A stretch of 64,000 bases of DNA from Chloroflexota bacterium (GTDB taxonomy: Bacteria; Chloroflexota; Anaerolineae; J102): assembly GCA_029782215.1 (NCBI GenBank), contig JAKOVD010000144.1, positions 186,001-250,000 of the forward strand. Direction: 5' to 3'. Under the pieces are notes generated by a model. The model worked only from the letters and a program-made list of their open reading frames with translations. It was not told the DNA's origin and searched no databases. Shown here piece by piece: positions 43,314 through 52,212 of the stretch. A program made the position numbers and the translations under genes. Numbering within the stretch: the first letter of the stretch is position 1; each line of letters begins with the position of its first letter.

Positions 43314-44495
43314 ATGCTATCGGGCCAGAACATCGTGTGTTTCTCTCCCAATCGCTGGGAGGCGCTCTGGCGCAACCGCCAGCAGATCATGTCGCGGTTG
43401 GCGCCGCAGAATCGTGTGCTGTTTGTGGAACCGGCGTCCTATCTGCGGGACGTCAAGGCCGGCGGGCGCAGGGCGGTGCGCGGACCGCGTCTGGACTCGC
43501 CGCTGCCGAACCTGTGGGTGTACGATCCCCCTGCTTATGCACCCATCTCAGGACGCCGTCCCCTGAGCGACCTGACTTTCGCCGGGCGCCGCGCCCACCT
43601 GCGCGCAACCCTGCGCCGGCTGGGCATGCAGCGTCCTATTGTCTGGGTCTTCCAGTACAACCTGGGTGAGATGCTCGGACACCTGGACGAACAACTCACC
43701 ATCTACCATGCCGTCGACGAGTATGCTGCGTATGCCCTGAGTGCCTCCACGACCACCGAAGCCGACCAGCAGGCGGCGGTCAGGCGTCTGGAGGCCGAGG
43801 TGATCCGCAAGGTGGACCTGGTGTTTGTCACCTCGCCCGCTCTCCTGGAGTCGAAACGCCCCTTGCACGCTCATGTCGTCCTGGTGCCCAATGGTGTAGA
43901 CTACGCGCATTTCGCACGTCCGGCGCCCGAGCCCGCAGCGATGGCAGCCCTGCCCCACCCGCGCATCGGCTACGCCGGCGTGATCAACGAGAAGCTCGAC
44001 TACGCCATGCTGGCGGAGACGGCACGCCAACACCCGGAATGGACCCTGGTCCTGGTGGGCCCTGACGTCCTTCGCCGCCAGCGCGAGGCCCTGGAGGATC
44101 TGCGGACGCTCCCCAACGTTCACATGCCTGGCTACCAGCCTGTGCAGGACTTGCCCGCCTACATGCAAAGCTGCGACGTCTGCCTGATGCCGTACCTGCG
44201 CAACGAGTGGACGCGCAACATCAGTCCTCTTAAGCTCTACGAGTATCTGGCCACTGGTGTCCCCATCGTTTCGACGCCCATTCCGGCCGCGGAAGCGTTC
44301 GCGGGCAGTCTGTGGCTGGCTGAGGGCGCCCCGGCCTTTGCGGAGGCGATCGCCGGCGCCCTGGCTGCCGACACGCCCGAACGCCGCCGCCAACAGCAGG
44401 CTCTGGCGCTGGCCCACACCTGGGACAGCCGCGTCGACGCCCTCTCCGAAGCCATCCAGGATCGCCTGGCCGAACTGTACCCTTCTGCCGCATAA
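43314..44495 (+). CDS. GT4-family glycosyltransferase (WsaF/TuaH-like)
   Basis: 393 aa. The N-terminal NIVCFSPNRWEALWRNRQQI with MSRLAPQNRVLFVEP is characteristic of the TuaH-like glycosyltransferase group. The donor domain has IGYAGVINEKLDYAMLAE, LVGPDVLRRQ, GYQPVQDLPAYMQSCDVCL and RNISPLKLYEYLATGVPIVS with the EX7E-like region. The ATG at 43314 lies 8 bp after the previous stop. An upstream in-frame start (43245) would overlap the preceding gene. Confidence 0.83.
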   Translation: MLSGQNIVCFSPNRWEALWRNRQQIMSRLAPQNRVLFVEPASYLRDVKAGGRRAVRGPRLDSPLPNLWVYDPPAYAPISGRRPLSDLTFAGRRAHLRATLRRLGMQRPIVWVFQYNLGEMLGHLDEQLTIYHAVDEYAAYALSASTTTEADQQAAVRRLEAEVIRKVDLVFVTSPALLESKRPLHAHVVLVPNGVDYAHFARPAPEPAAMAALPHPRIGYAGVINEKLDYAMLAETARQHPEWTLVLVGPDVLRRQREALEDLRTLPNVHMPGYQPVQDLPAYMQSCDVCLMPYLRNEWTRNISPLKLYEYLATGVPIVSTPIPAAEAFAGSLWLAEGAPAFAEAIAGALAADTPERRRQQQALALAHTWDSRVDALSEAIQDRLAELYPSAA

Positions 44496-44558
44496 GCATC
44501 TACCTGCTGCACTCTCCTTGAGACGCTGCCTGGCCGGTCTCAGGTTTTCGTTACCACG

Positions 44559-45815
44559 ATGACTAACTCCTCCGATTTCACTTCTTACCTTCGCATCATC
44601 GCCCGGCGCTGGTGGCTGTTCCTGCTTCTGCCGCTGGTCACCCTGGCGGCCATTCTGGTGATCAGCCGCACAGTCGAAACCGAGTACCTGGCTTCGGAAC
44701 GCCTGCAGATCGGCGTGTTGGATACCCAGGAGGTGTCACTCTATGGTTCGGCCCGCACCGATACCCCGGACGCCGTGACAGGCGCCGTTCATGAGGACTT
44801 CTACGACGAGCTGCGGCTGAACTCCGTGGCCTGGAAGACCATCGCCGACCTGGGACTCACCATGTCAGCTTCCGAGTTGGTCGGCCGGCTTGACAGCCAG
44901 CACCAGAAGAATGTCATCGTGGTCACGATGCGGATGCCGACGCCGGAACAAGCGCAGCAGGTGCTCACCAAGTACGTGGACAACGCCATCGCCTCGTACC
45001 GGGGCATGCGCGCGATGCCCGCGGAAACCACGCGGACCTTCCTTGAGGCACAGCTTGCAGAACAGGCGAAGCAGCTTGCCGATGCCCAGAAGGCGCTGCA
45101 GGACTTTCAGCTCCAAAACGAGGTCAGCGATCTGCAGCGGGAGATCTTCGCCCAGCAAGATCTCAAACGCGACCTGAACGGCGATCGCGGTCGCGCTGCA
45201 GCCGAGGCGGCGCGCAACGATCGTCTTTCCACCGAACTCACCGCCGCTGCTGCGGACAACAGCGCCAAGGCCGACGCCCTGCAGGCAAGCCTGACCGTGA
45301 CCACTACCAAGAAGGCGCCCACGCCGGCGCCTGATGTGCTGGCGCGCACCCAGACACAGATCGCCACCTACCGCGCCCTGGCTGATAAGCAGCAGGCGGA
45401 CGCACAGAACTATAAGGCGACCGCCGCCGGACAGCGGGCGGCAATGGACGAGATCGACCGCCAGCTCGCCGCCCACGACCAACAGATCGTCTACCTGCTG
45501 GGGCTGCAGGACCAATACCGCACATTGGTCGATGCCCAGGAGCGCGCCCAGGCGAGCTACAACTTCCTGGCGGACAAGGTTGATGAGGCGCGTCTCAAGG
45601 CCACCCAGGGCGAGACCATTGGCTATCTCCATGTCATCGAACCGGCGTCACTGCCGCAAGCGCCGATGCCGCAGCGCACGACGCAGTACCTGCTGGTAGG
45701 CTTGATCGGCAGCGTGCTCCTGGCCTTGATCCTGGCGTTTGCGCTGGCGCTGCTTGAGAACAGCCTGACCAGGCGGGAAACGCCAAGCAGAGCTCCGGCG
45801 CCGCGCCGGTCCTAG
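44559..45815 (+). CDS. Polysaccharide chain-length determinant (Wzz/GumC-like), second copy
   Basis: 418 aa. TM1 near residues 16-36 (WWLFLLLPLVTLAAILVIS), a long helical and coiled-coil middle with Ala/Gln/Lys-rich heptads (FLEAQLAEQAKQLADAQKAL), and a Pro-rich segment (EPASLPQAPMPQ) before TM2 (LLVGLIGSVLLALILAFALALL). No tyrosine-kinase domain. It is the second such gene in the window, one in each glycan cluster. Confidence 0.85.
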   Translation: MTNSSDFTSYLRIIARRWWLFLLLPLVTLAAILVISRTVETEYLASERLQIGVLDTQEVSLYGSARTDTPDAVTGAVHEDFYDELRLNSVAWKTIADLGLTMSASELVGRLDSQHQKNVIVVTMRMPTPEQAQQVLTKYVDNAIASYRGMRAMPAETTRTFLEAQLAEQAKQLADAQKALQDFQLQNEVSDLQREIFAQQDLKRDLNGDRGRAAAEAARNDRLSTELTAAAADNSAKADALQASLTVTTTKKAPTPAPDVLARTQTQIATYRALADKQQADAQNYKATAAGQRAAMDEIDRQLAAHDQQIVYLLGLQDQYRTLVDAQERAQASYNFLADKVDEARLKATQGETIGYLHVIEPASLPQAPMPQRTTQYLLVGLIGSVLLALILAFALALLENSLTRRETPSRAPAPRRS

Positions 45816-45855
45816 GACTGCAACCGACCACGCCGGATTTGGCGCCCATCCGATC

Positions 45856-47124
45856 ATGAGGCCGCGACTGCTTTATGTTGACTTCGGCGCCGCTCCCGGG
45901 GGCTCGGTGCAAAGCCTCCTTTTGCTTCTGCAGCACCTGCCCCGCCACAGGTTCGACCCCCTGCTGCTCCTGGCGCCTACCGTCGCCACCTTGCCGGCGG
46001 TGAAGGCCCTGGGGCTTCCCGTCTTTAGCTATGACGCCGGCCAGGGGACGACCATCCCTGCCGGCGCCGCTGTGAGCACGGTACGCGCCAGCTCCGCGGC
46101 CGGACGCCTGCGCGGCGGCAGCGGCATGGGACGCCTTTGGCGAGCGGGCTCGATCGGCAGGCGGCTGTGGCTGCGGACGCGCCCCACGGCGATGTTCGTC
46201 GCCCGGCTTATGCAGGAGCAGCGGATTGACCTTATCCACCTCAACGACGCCCTCCCCCTGGCCGAGCCGGGGATCCTGGCCGGTTGGCGGCGCGGCCGGC
46301 CCAGCATGGTCACGGTGCGATCCTTCGCCGAGCTCGATCCGGTGCACCGGCTGCTGAGCCGTCTGCCGGCAGTGGGGATCTTCACGTCCGAGGTCCTGGC
46401 AGACGACCAGCATCGCCAAGGGGCCTGGTTTCGCCGGGAGGCCGTCATCCCCAATGCCATCGACCCGGCGCCCTATTCTCAGCCGCCCGATCGCGCCGGC
46501 GTCAGGGCGGAGATGCACATCCCCGAGCAAGCGCAGATAGCCATCGTCGCCGGCCGCATCATGCGCCGCAAGGGACTGGATGTCTTTATCCGGGCGCTGG
46601 CGCAGGCGGCGACCACGCACGCCGATCTCTACGGTCTGGTAGTGGGCGAGACCGATCCGCAGGAGCTGGGCCTCCAGGAAGAACTGCTGGCGTTGGCCAG
46701 CGCCTGTGGCGTGGCCGGGCGGATTCGCTTTGCCGGGTATCGCGACGACGTGCCCCGCCTCCTGCTCGCGTCCGATCTGCTGTGCTTTGTGCCCACCGTG
46801 CCGGAGCCTTTTGGCCGGACGCTGATCGAAGGGATGGCGGCAGGGCTGCCTGTGATCGGCGGCGCCAGCGGCGGCATTCCCAGCATTGTGCGCGAGGGTG
46901 AGACCGGCCTCCTTGTTCCCCCTGGCGATCCGGCCGCCCAGGCGTTGGCCATGCAGCGCCTCCTTGGCGGGTCCGACCTGGCCCGGACGCTGGGCGAAGC
47001 GGCGCGCGGCGATGCTTTCCGGCGCTACGGCATCGCCGGACAGGTGGAACAACTCACCGGCCTCTATGACAGTGTCCTCGCCGCCGCACCCGGCAAGCGT
47101 CCGCCTTCCACCGGCCCTTCCTGA
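45856..47124 (+). CDS. GT4-family glycosyltransferase
   Basis: 422 aa, GT-B fold. VDFGAAPGGSVQSLLLLLQH at the N-terminus, IDLIHLNDALPLAEPG, then IAIVAGRIMRRKGLDVFI for the donor domain start. The signature region is VPTVPEPFGRTLIEGMAAGL followed by PVIGGASGGIPS with EX7E spacing. It starts 40 bp after the chain-length gene on the same strand and is the first of three consecutive GT4 genes. Confidence 0.87.
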   Translation: MRPRLLYVDFGAAPGGSVQSLLLLLQHLPRHRFDPLLLLAPTVATLPAVKALGLPVFSYDAGQGTTIPAGAAVSTVRASSAAGRLRGGSGMGRLWRAGSIGRRLWLRTRPTAMFVARLMQEQRIDLIHLNDALPLAEPGILAGWRRGRPSMVTVRSFAELDPVHRLLSRLPAVGIFTSEVLADDQHRQGAWFRREAVIPNAIDPAPYSQPPDRAGVRAEMHIPEQAQIAIVAGRIMRRKGLDVFIRALAQAATTHADLYGLVVGETDPQELGLQEELLALASACGVAGRIRFAGYRDDVPRLLLASDLLCFVPTVPEPFGRTLIEGMAAGLPVIGGASGGIPSIVREGETGLLVPPGDPAAQALAMQRLLGGSDLARTLGEAARGDAFRRYGIAGQVEQLTGLYDSVLAAAPGKRPPSTGPS

Positions 47125-47142
47125 CTGGCCCCTCGCTCAGCG

Positions 47143-48276
47143 ATGCGCGTTCTGCTCTACGGCCCCTATCCTCTTCCCGGCCAAGCCATTACTGGCGGGG
47201 TGATGGCCGTTGTCCATGCCCTGGCCCAGGGCCTGGCGGCCAGACCTGGTCTTGAGGTGGGTGTGGCCTCATCGCACACCAGCCTGGCCCGGCCCTCCAT
47301 CGAGGAGGGAACGGTGACCGTCTTCCGGACGCCGGTCACACCCTTTCCCAGGGTGCGCTGGTACCGCCCGCTGCGGAGGCAGCTCGTCGATCTGGCCGGC
47401 CGCTTCCGGCCGGATCTCGTCCACGGGCATGGAACCGGCTACAACGCCGCCGCCGCCCTCGACGCACCCTATCCGGCGCTGGTGACGGTTCACGGCATCG
47501 TCCGTCAGGAGGCCGTGCTCAGCGGCGCCGCCCGCTGGAAAGAGCGCCTGGCCTGGCAGTATGACGCCCTGTTCGAGGCGCGGGTGCTCCAGAGGATGCA
47601 CCAGGCGGTTGCCATCAGCCCCTATGTGCGCCGCGCTTTTGCCGGCTACCGGCAGATCGCCTGGCACGATATCCCCAACCCGGTGGATGACGCCTGTTTC
47701 GCCGTGGCGCGCGACCCGCAGCCCGGGCGCCTCCTGGTCCCGGCGCGGGTGATCCCGCGCAAGGGCATTGACGTGGCCATCACCGCCTTTGCCCAGGCGG
47801 CCGCCGCGCATCCGCAAGCCCAGCTTCACATCGCCGGCGAGACAGAGACAATGCCCCGCTATGTGGCGCACTGCCGGCAGTTGGCGGCTGACCTGGGCGT
47901 GCAGGAACGTGTGCGCTTCCTCGGCAACCTCAGCCGCGCTGACCTGCTGCGTGAACTGGCGGCGGCGCAGGCAGTCGTCCTGACCGCCCGGCAGGAAACG
48001 GCGCCGGTGGCGGTCGCCGAGGCGCTGGCGGCAGGCTGTCCGGTGGTGGCCACGGCCGTGGGCGGTGTGCCCGACATGGTCACGGGGGAGCAAACGGGCC
48101 TGCTGGTCGCAGACGGCGATCCCAGTGCCCTCGCCGGGGCGCTCGTCCGCATCCTGGAGGACCCTGGTCAAACGGCCGCCTGGGGCCTGGCGGCGCGAAC
48201 GGCGGCGCAGATCTATCGCCTGGATGCCGTCGTGACGCAGACGCTGGCCGCCTACGATCAGGTCTTGGCCGCTTAG
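47143..48276 (+). CDS. GT4-family glycosyltransferase
   Basis: 377 aa. LLYGPYPLPGQAITGGVMAV at the N-terminus with the Gly-rich loop, PDLVHGHGTGYNA, RLLVPARVIPRKGIDVAITA and VVLTARQETAPVAVAEALAA followed by GCPVVATAVGGVPDMV. This is a complete and normal GT4 protein. It lies between two other GT4 genes with gaps of 18 and 16 bp. Confidence 0.87.
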   Translation: MRVLLYGPYPLPGQAITGGVMAVVHALAQGLAARPGLEVGVASSHTSLARPSIEEGTVTVFRTPVTPFPRVRWYRPLRRQLVDLAGRFRPDLVHGHGTGYNAAAALDAPYPALVTVHGIVRQEAVLSGAARWKERLAWQYDALFEARVLQRMHQAVAISPYVRRAFAGYRQIAWHDIPNPVDDACFAVARDPQPGRLLVPARVIPRKGIDVAITAFAQAAAAHPQAQLHIAGETETMPRYVAHCRQLAADLGVQERVRFLGNLSRADLLRELAAAQAVVLTARQETAPVAVAEALAAGCPVVATAVGGVPDMVTGEQTGLLVADGDPSALAGALVRILEDPGQTAAWGLAARTAAQIYRLDAVVTQTLAAYDQVLAA

Positions 48277-48292
48277 GGGACACTGGCTGCTG

Positions 48293-49408
48293 ATGCGTCT
48301 TGCCCTGCTCGGCCACTTTCCCGTCAATGCCCCGCCCCAGGGGGGCGTGCAGAGCGTGCTCGCCAACCTCGCCGCGGCCTTTGTGCGGCAGGGGGACATC
48401 GACCTGCACGTGATCCAGCACCGCCGCGGCATTCCCGGCGGCGTCCTGGCGGTGGACGGTTACACGCTCCACGACTTCCCCGCCCGGCCGAGCCGCGTGG
48501 TCCCCAACATGATGAAGACCGGCGGGCTGGTGACGCCCCTGCTGCGCGAATTGCAGCCGGACGCCGCTTCCACCCACCAGCCGGAATATGCTCTGGCCGC
48601 CCTGGATGCCGGCATCCCTGTGCTGCACACCATCCACGGCTTCCCCCGTCACGAGTTCTGGACGCGGCGGGGCGTCTTCGTGCGCACGGCCACGCTCTGG
48701 GAGGTCTGGCTGGAAGGCCGGGTCCTGGCCCGCGCCCGCGACCTGGTGGCCATCTCCGACTACGTCATCAGCGCCTATCGTTCCCGGACGGCCGCCCGCT
48801 TCCACCGGATCGATAACCCGGTGGCGCCCCTCTTTTTCGCCCCCGGCCCTTTGCCGGAGCCCGGCCACCTGCTGCTGGTAGGCAATCTGACGACCCGCAA
48901 AGGGGTCGAGACCGCTCTTGCCGCCGTCGCCCGGCTGCGCCCCAGCTTTCCCGGCCTTGTGCTCGACATCATCGGCGCCCCGGTGGATGCCGTATATGCC
49001 CGCCGCCTGCGGGAGCAGGCCGTGCCGCTGGACGGCGCCGTCCGCTTCCTGGCGCCAACCTCCCAAGCCGGGATCAAAGAGGCTCTTGACCGCGCCCAGG
49101 TGCTGGTCCTGACCTCGCGCGAAGAGCACATGCCCGTCATCGTGGCCGAAGCCATGGCTTCCGGCCGCCCCGTAGTGGCCACGAGGGTGGGGGCGCTGGC
49201 AGACATGGTCACGCCCGGCGAAACCGGCTATCTTGCGCCCGCCGGCGATGCCGCTGCCGTTGCCGAAGCGATCGCAGCGCTCGTGGCCAGCCCCGAGCAC
49301 GCAACGGAACTGGGCCGGGAGGCGGCGCGGCGCGCCCGCCTACGCTTCCATCCGGACGTGGTGGCGGCCGCCTACCTGGCGGCGCTGCATGAGGCGATGA
49401 CCCGGTAG
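48293..49408 (+). CDS. GT4-family glycosyltransferase
   Basis: 371 aa. GHFPVNAPPQGGVQSVLANL, then TIHGFPRHEFW, LLLVGNLTTRKGVETALAAV and VLVLTSREEHMPVIVAEAMA with GRPVVATRVGALADM. It closes the second glycan cluster and converges on the SsnA-like gene 25 bp away. Confidence 0.87.
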   Translation: MRLALLGHFPVNAPPQGGVQSVLANLAAAFVRQGDIDLHVIQHRRGIPGGVLAVDGYTLHDFPARPSRVVPNMMKTGGLVTPLLRELQPDAASTHQPEYALAALDAGIPVLHTIHGFPRHEFWTRRGVFVRTATLWEVWLEGRVLARARDLVAISDYVISAYRSRTAARFHRIDNPVAPLFFAPGPLPEPGHLLLVGNLTTRKGVETALAAVARLRPSFPGLVLDIIGAPVDAVYARRLREQAVPLDGAVRFLAPTSQAGIKEALDRAQVLVLTSREEHMPVIVAEAMASGRPVVATRVGALADMVTPGETGYLAPAGDAAAVAEAIAALVASPEHATELGREAARRARLRFHPDVVAAAYLAALHEAMTR

Positions 49409-49433
49409 CGGCATCGCTTGCCGGGCGCACGTT

Positions 49434-50810
49434 CTACGAGGCAGCCCAGAAGCGCTGCCAGGTGGCCTGAGCTGCCTCGCGGCTGCGGGCGTAGATGCGT
49501 TCGACATCCAGGTGGGGAATCTCGCGGTGGCGCATGAGCACACGCCCGCTCGCGATGGTGGTGTCGACGCGGCGGCCATCGAAGCCGAAGATCATGTGCC
49601 AGGGCAGGTTGTCGATCGTCAACGGGGTCGGCGGGTCGTAGTCGACCAGGATGACGTCGGCGAAGGCGCCGGGTTCCAGCCGTCCCAGCGGCTTGGGGAA
49701 AAACAGGGCGGCAAGCGCCGCATTGTGCGCCGTCGCCATGTGCAGCAGTTGGTCGGCGGGCAGCACGCGCGGATCGTTGCGCGCCGATTTGTGCAGGAGA
49801 TAGGCGGCTTTCATCTCCTCGAACATATCGTTGCTGAAACCGTCATTGCCCAGCACCGCTTTCATCCCGCCGCGCAGCAGGGTGGGCAAATCGGCCACGC
49901 CCACGGCGTTGTTCATGTTCGACCGCGGCTGGTGGCTGACCCACGTACCCGTCTCCCGCAGCAGACCCATCTCCCAGGCGTCGATGTCGATGGCATGGCC
50001 GACGATGGTGGACGGCCCCAGGATCCGGCGCTGTGCCAGCCGGTCGATCGTCCGCAGCTTGTAGGTCGCCAGGGAGTGTTCGCGATCGGCGGTGCCTTCG
50101 GCGGCGTGGACGTGGAAGCCCTGGTGACCGAGGCTCTCCGCCTCGGCGACGCAGCGATCCAGGGTGGCATCGCTGAGGGTCAGGGCGGCGTGCAGGCCGA
50201 AGGTGCCGGCCAGATGCGGATCAGCCGCCGCCCGCGCCTTCTGGATAAAGCGGACGTTTTCCCGGATGCCGGCAGCCCCGACCTCCGGTCCATCGCGATC
50301 GGTGACCTCGTAGCAGAGGCACGCGCGCAGCCCCGCCTCGGTCACGGCCTCGGCGATGACATCCAGGGAGCCATCCACAAAGGTGTTGCTGGCATGATGA
50401 TCGTTCAGGGTGGTGGTGCCGTAGCGAATGGCGTCGACGAGCGGCGTCAGCGCCGAATAGCGCACGCCCTCGGCATCCAGGGCACGATCCAACGGCCACC
50501 ACAGCCGGCTCAGGATCTCGGCAAAGGTCGCCATCGGCGGACCGGGAATGTACATGCCGCGGGAGAAGGTACCGTAGAAGTGGGTATGGGAGCAGATCAT
50601 GCCCGGCATCACTAGCATGCCCTGGGCGTCGATCTTGTCGGCCTGCGGGTTTGCCGCAGCCAGCGCAGCCGTATCACCGACGGCGGCGATGGTATCCCCG
50701 CTGATGAGCACCGCTCCGTTCTCAATCAGCTTCGGCGTCTCCCCAAAGGTGAACACGCGGCCGTTGGTGACCAGCAGGTTGGCGGTCGTAGCTTGGTTTG
50801 CTGCGAGCAT
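49434..50810 (-). CDS. ssnA: SsnA-like aminohydrolase (amidohydrolase superfamily)
   Basis: 458-aa metal-dependent hydrolase of the cytosine-deaminase/chlorohydrolase group. H75 and H77 are in MICSHTHFYGTFSRGM, further ligands in GFHVHAAEGT and STIVGHAIDID, and Asp in VLGNDGFSNDM. The segments DHHASNTFVDGSLDVIAEA and RACLCYEVTDRDG are close to what I recall for SsnA, a putative aminohydrolase family named for its link to selenium metabolism. MTA/SAH deaminase is the main alternative. GGAGG lies 7 nt before the ATG at 50810. It sits 67 bp downstream of the LysM-CAP gene on the same strand. Confidence 0.72.
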   Translation of the reverse strand: MLAANQATTANLLVTNGRVFTFGETPKLIENGAVLISGDTIAAVGDTAALAAANPQADKIDAQGMLVMPGMICSHTHFYGTFSRGMYIPGPPMATFAEILSRLWWPLDRALDAEGVRYSALTPLVDAIRYGTTTLNDHHASNTFVDGSLDVIAEAVTEAGLRACLCYEVTDRDGPEVGAAGIRENVRFIQKARAAADPHLAGTFGLHAALTLSDATLDRCVAEAESLGHQGFHVHAAEGTADREHSLATYKLRTIDRLAQRRILGPSTIVGHAIDIDAWEMGLLRETGTWVSHQPRSNMNNAVGVADLPTLLRGGMKAVLGNDGFSNDMFEEMKAAYLLHKSARNDPRVLPADQLLHMATAHNAALAALFFPKPLGRLEPGAFADVILVDYDPPTPLTIDNLPWHMIFGFDGRRVDTTIASGRVLMRHREIPHLDVERIYARSREAAQATWQRFWAAS

Positions 50811-50822
50811 CTTTGCTCCTCC

Positions 50823-50836
50823 GGGCCTGCAGGCCC
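50823..50836. repeat. 14-bp perfect palindrome upstream of ssnA
   Basis: GGGCCTGCAGGCCC just upstream of the ssnA Shine-Dalgarno, in the gap after the LysM-CAP gene. It could be a protein site or a small hairpin. Confidence 0.45.
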
Positions 50837-50877
50837 TATCAAAAGCGTTCAGGAAGCGCCGCCCTGCTAGAGTCGGG

Positions 50878-52029
50878 TCAGCCTCCTGCGAAATCAGCTA
50901 TAAAATAGTAATGCCCTTCGACGCCGAAGGCAACTCCAATGCCGACGGCTGTGTAGCGAGGTGAGAGGATGTTGCGGCGATGCGGATCCTTTCCCGGCGC
51001 TTCGTTGTACCACCAATCGACTCCCCGCTGCGGCGAGACGGTGTACACCCAGTTCTCGCTGGTGTAGCCCGGATGCAGCCCCACGCGAGCCAACCGGGTG
51101 CGCAAAGAAGCGCCGTCGCTGCCCACGTGGCTGCCCCGGCCCCGGTTGCCGCAGTCCTCAGCATGCCCTTGCGCGGCCTGCGCCAGCTCCGGCGACCAGG
51201 CCAAGGGCGGCAGACCGTGCGCCGCCCGCTTGGCGTTGATGCCGTTGAACACCTGCTGGGGCCAATCGCTGATGGCGGCGGGCAGATTGGCGGCGGGAAC
51301 CGTGGCGCTGATGGTTTGCGTGCCGGTGATGGCTGCACCAGCCTGGACGGGTTCGTCGACGCCATCCGGTCCGTCAACAGCGTCGTTTTCCCCCGCCGGC
51401 TGGTCTACCGGGGCGGACGCCAGCGGCGTGGTGATGGCTTCGCTCGCCTGGATGGCCGCGGCGTCGCCAGGGGCCGTGGTGGTGAGAGCGAGGGTCGTGG
51501 TCAAAGGCGCCGTGGCGGTCAATGACGGTGCGGCCGGGGCAGGGGCAGGCTTAGGGGCCGGGCGCGGCGCCCTGGCGCCTGCCGGCAGCACGAGCACCTG
51601 GCCCACCGCCAGCACCGGGTTCACGCCGAGGCGGTTGGCCGCGAGCAGGGCATCGACCGTGACGCCGTAGGCGACGGCGACATCCCAGGGTGTGTCACCT
51701 GACCTCACCACGTATTGGAGCGGCTGGGTCTTCACGACTGTCGGGCCTGCCCCTGTGGCACGAGCCTTCGGCGGGAGCACCAGTTGGCGCCCAACCGCAA
51801 GCACTTCCCGGCCCGTCAACTGGTTGGCAGTCAGCAGGTCAGACACACTGAGCCCAAACGAAGAGGCGATACCCCAGAGGGTGTCGCCGGTCTGTACGGT
51901 ATAGCGTTGGGGGGACTGCGTTTCGCCTGGCGCCGGCGGGGTGAGCGGTGCAGATGCGCTCGCCACAGGGGCCGTCGCCATGAAGCCGATCATTGGGGGA
52001 ATGACCAGCAGCAGGGTGAGTATACGCAT
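50878..52029 (-). CDS. Secreted LysM-CAP domain protein
   Basis: 383 aa. A signal peptide (ILTLLLVIPPMIGFMATAPV) is followed by two LysM repeats for peptidoglycan binding (YTVQTGDTLWGIASSFGLSV at about 43 and YVVRSGDTPWDVAVAYGVTV at about 107). A Pro/Ala/Thr-rich linker follows, then a C-terminal CAP/SCP domain from about 260 (VFNGINAKRAAHGLPPLAWS, GHAEDCGNRGRGSHVGSD, GYTSENWVY, WWYNEAPGKDPHRRNILSP). This resembles B. subtilis YkwD-type wall proteins. The -10-like TGCTAGCAT ends only 10 bp before the ATG, so the mRNA may be leaderless. Confidence 0.9.
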   Translation of the reverse strand: MRILTLLLVIPPMIGFMATAPVASASAPLTPPAPGETQSPQRYTVQTGDTLWGIASSFGLSVSDLLTANQLTGREVLAVGRQLVLPPKARATGAGPTVVKTQPLQYVVRSGDTPWDVAVAYGVTVDALLAANRLGVNPVLAVGQVLVLPAGARAPRPAPKPAPAPAAPSLTATAPLTTTLALTTTAPGDAAAIQASEAITTPLASAPVDQPAGENDAVDGPDGVDEPVQAGAAITGTQTISATVPAANLPAAISDWPQQVFNGINAKRAAHGLPPLAWSPELAQAAQGHAEDCGNRGRGSHVGSDGASLRTRLARVGLHPGYTSENWVYTVSPQRGVDWWYNEAPGKDPHRRNILSPRYTAVGIGVAFGVEGHYYFIADFAGG

Positions 52030-52038
52030 AGGGCGCGC

Positions 52039-52047
52039 ATGCTAGCA
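52039..52047 (-). promoter_or_regulatory. Extended -10 promoter for the LysM-CAP gene
   Basis: TGCTAGCAT on the minus strand, with the hexamer at 52044-52039. The expected transcription start (about 52032) is within 3 nt of the ATG at 52029. Confidence 0.5.
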
Positions 52048-52107
52048 CACTGATCGCATCCCGCCAAACGAAGTCCAAGCGGAAAAGGGGCTTTGTCGGG
52101 GTTGAGA

Positions 52108-52199
52108 CGTCTCGTCCACCGGCAAACCCGCCCCACCCCCCTGCTTCCCGGGGCTCGGGAACGCCGCTTGGCGGTAGGCTCGTCACCGGTGCGACCGCC
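52108..52199 (-). repeat. Hairpin-rich intergenic segment between terC and the LysM-CAP gene
   Basis: Several self-complementary stretches lie close together: the palindrome GAGACGTCTC near 52108, TCCCG/CGGGA at 52146-52160, CGCC/GGCG in the next 15 bp, and GGCGGT (52170-52175) with ACCGCC (52194-52199). No U-run is present. It may be the terC 3' end or a structured leader upstream of the LysM-CAP promoter. Confidence 0.4.
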
Positions 52200-52212
52200 A
52201 CACCGACACGCG

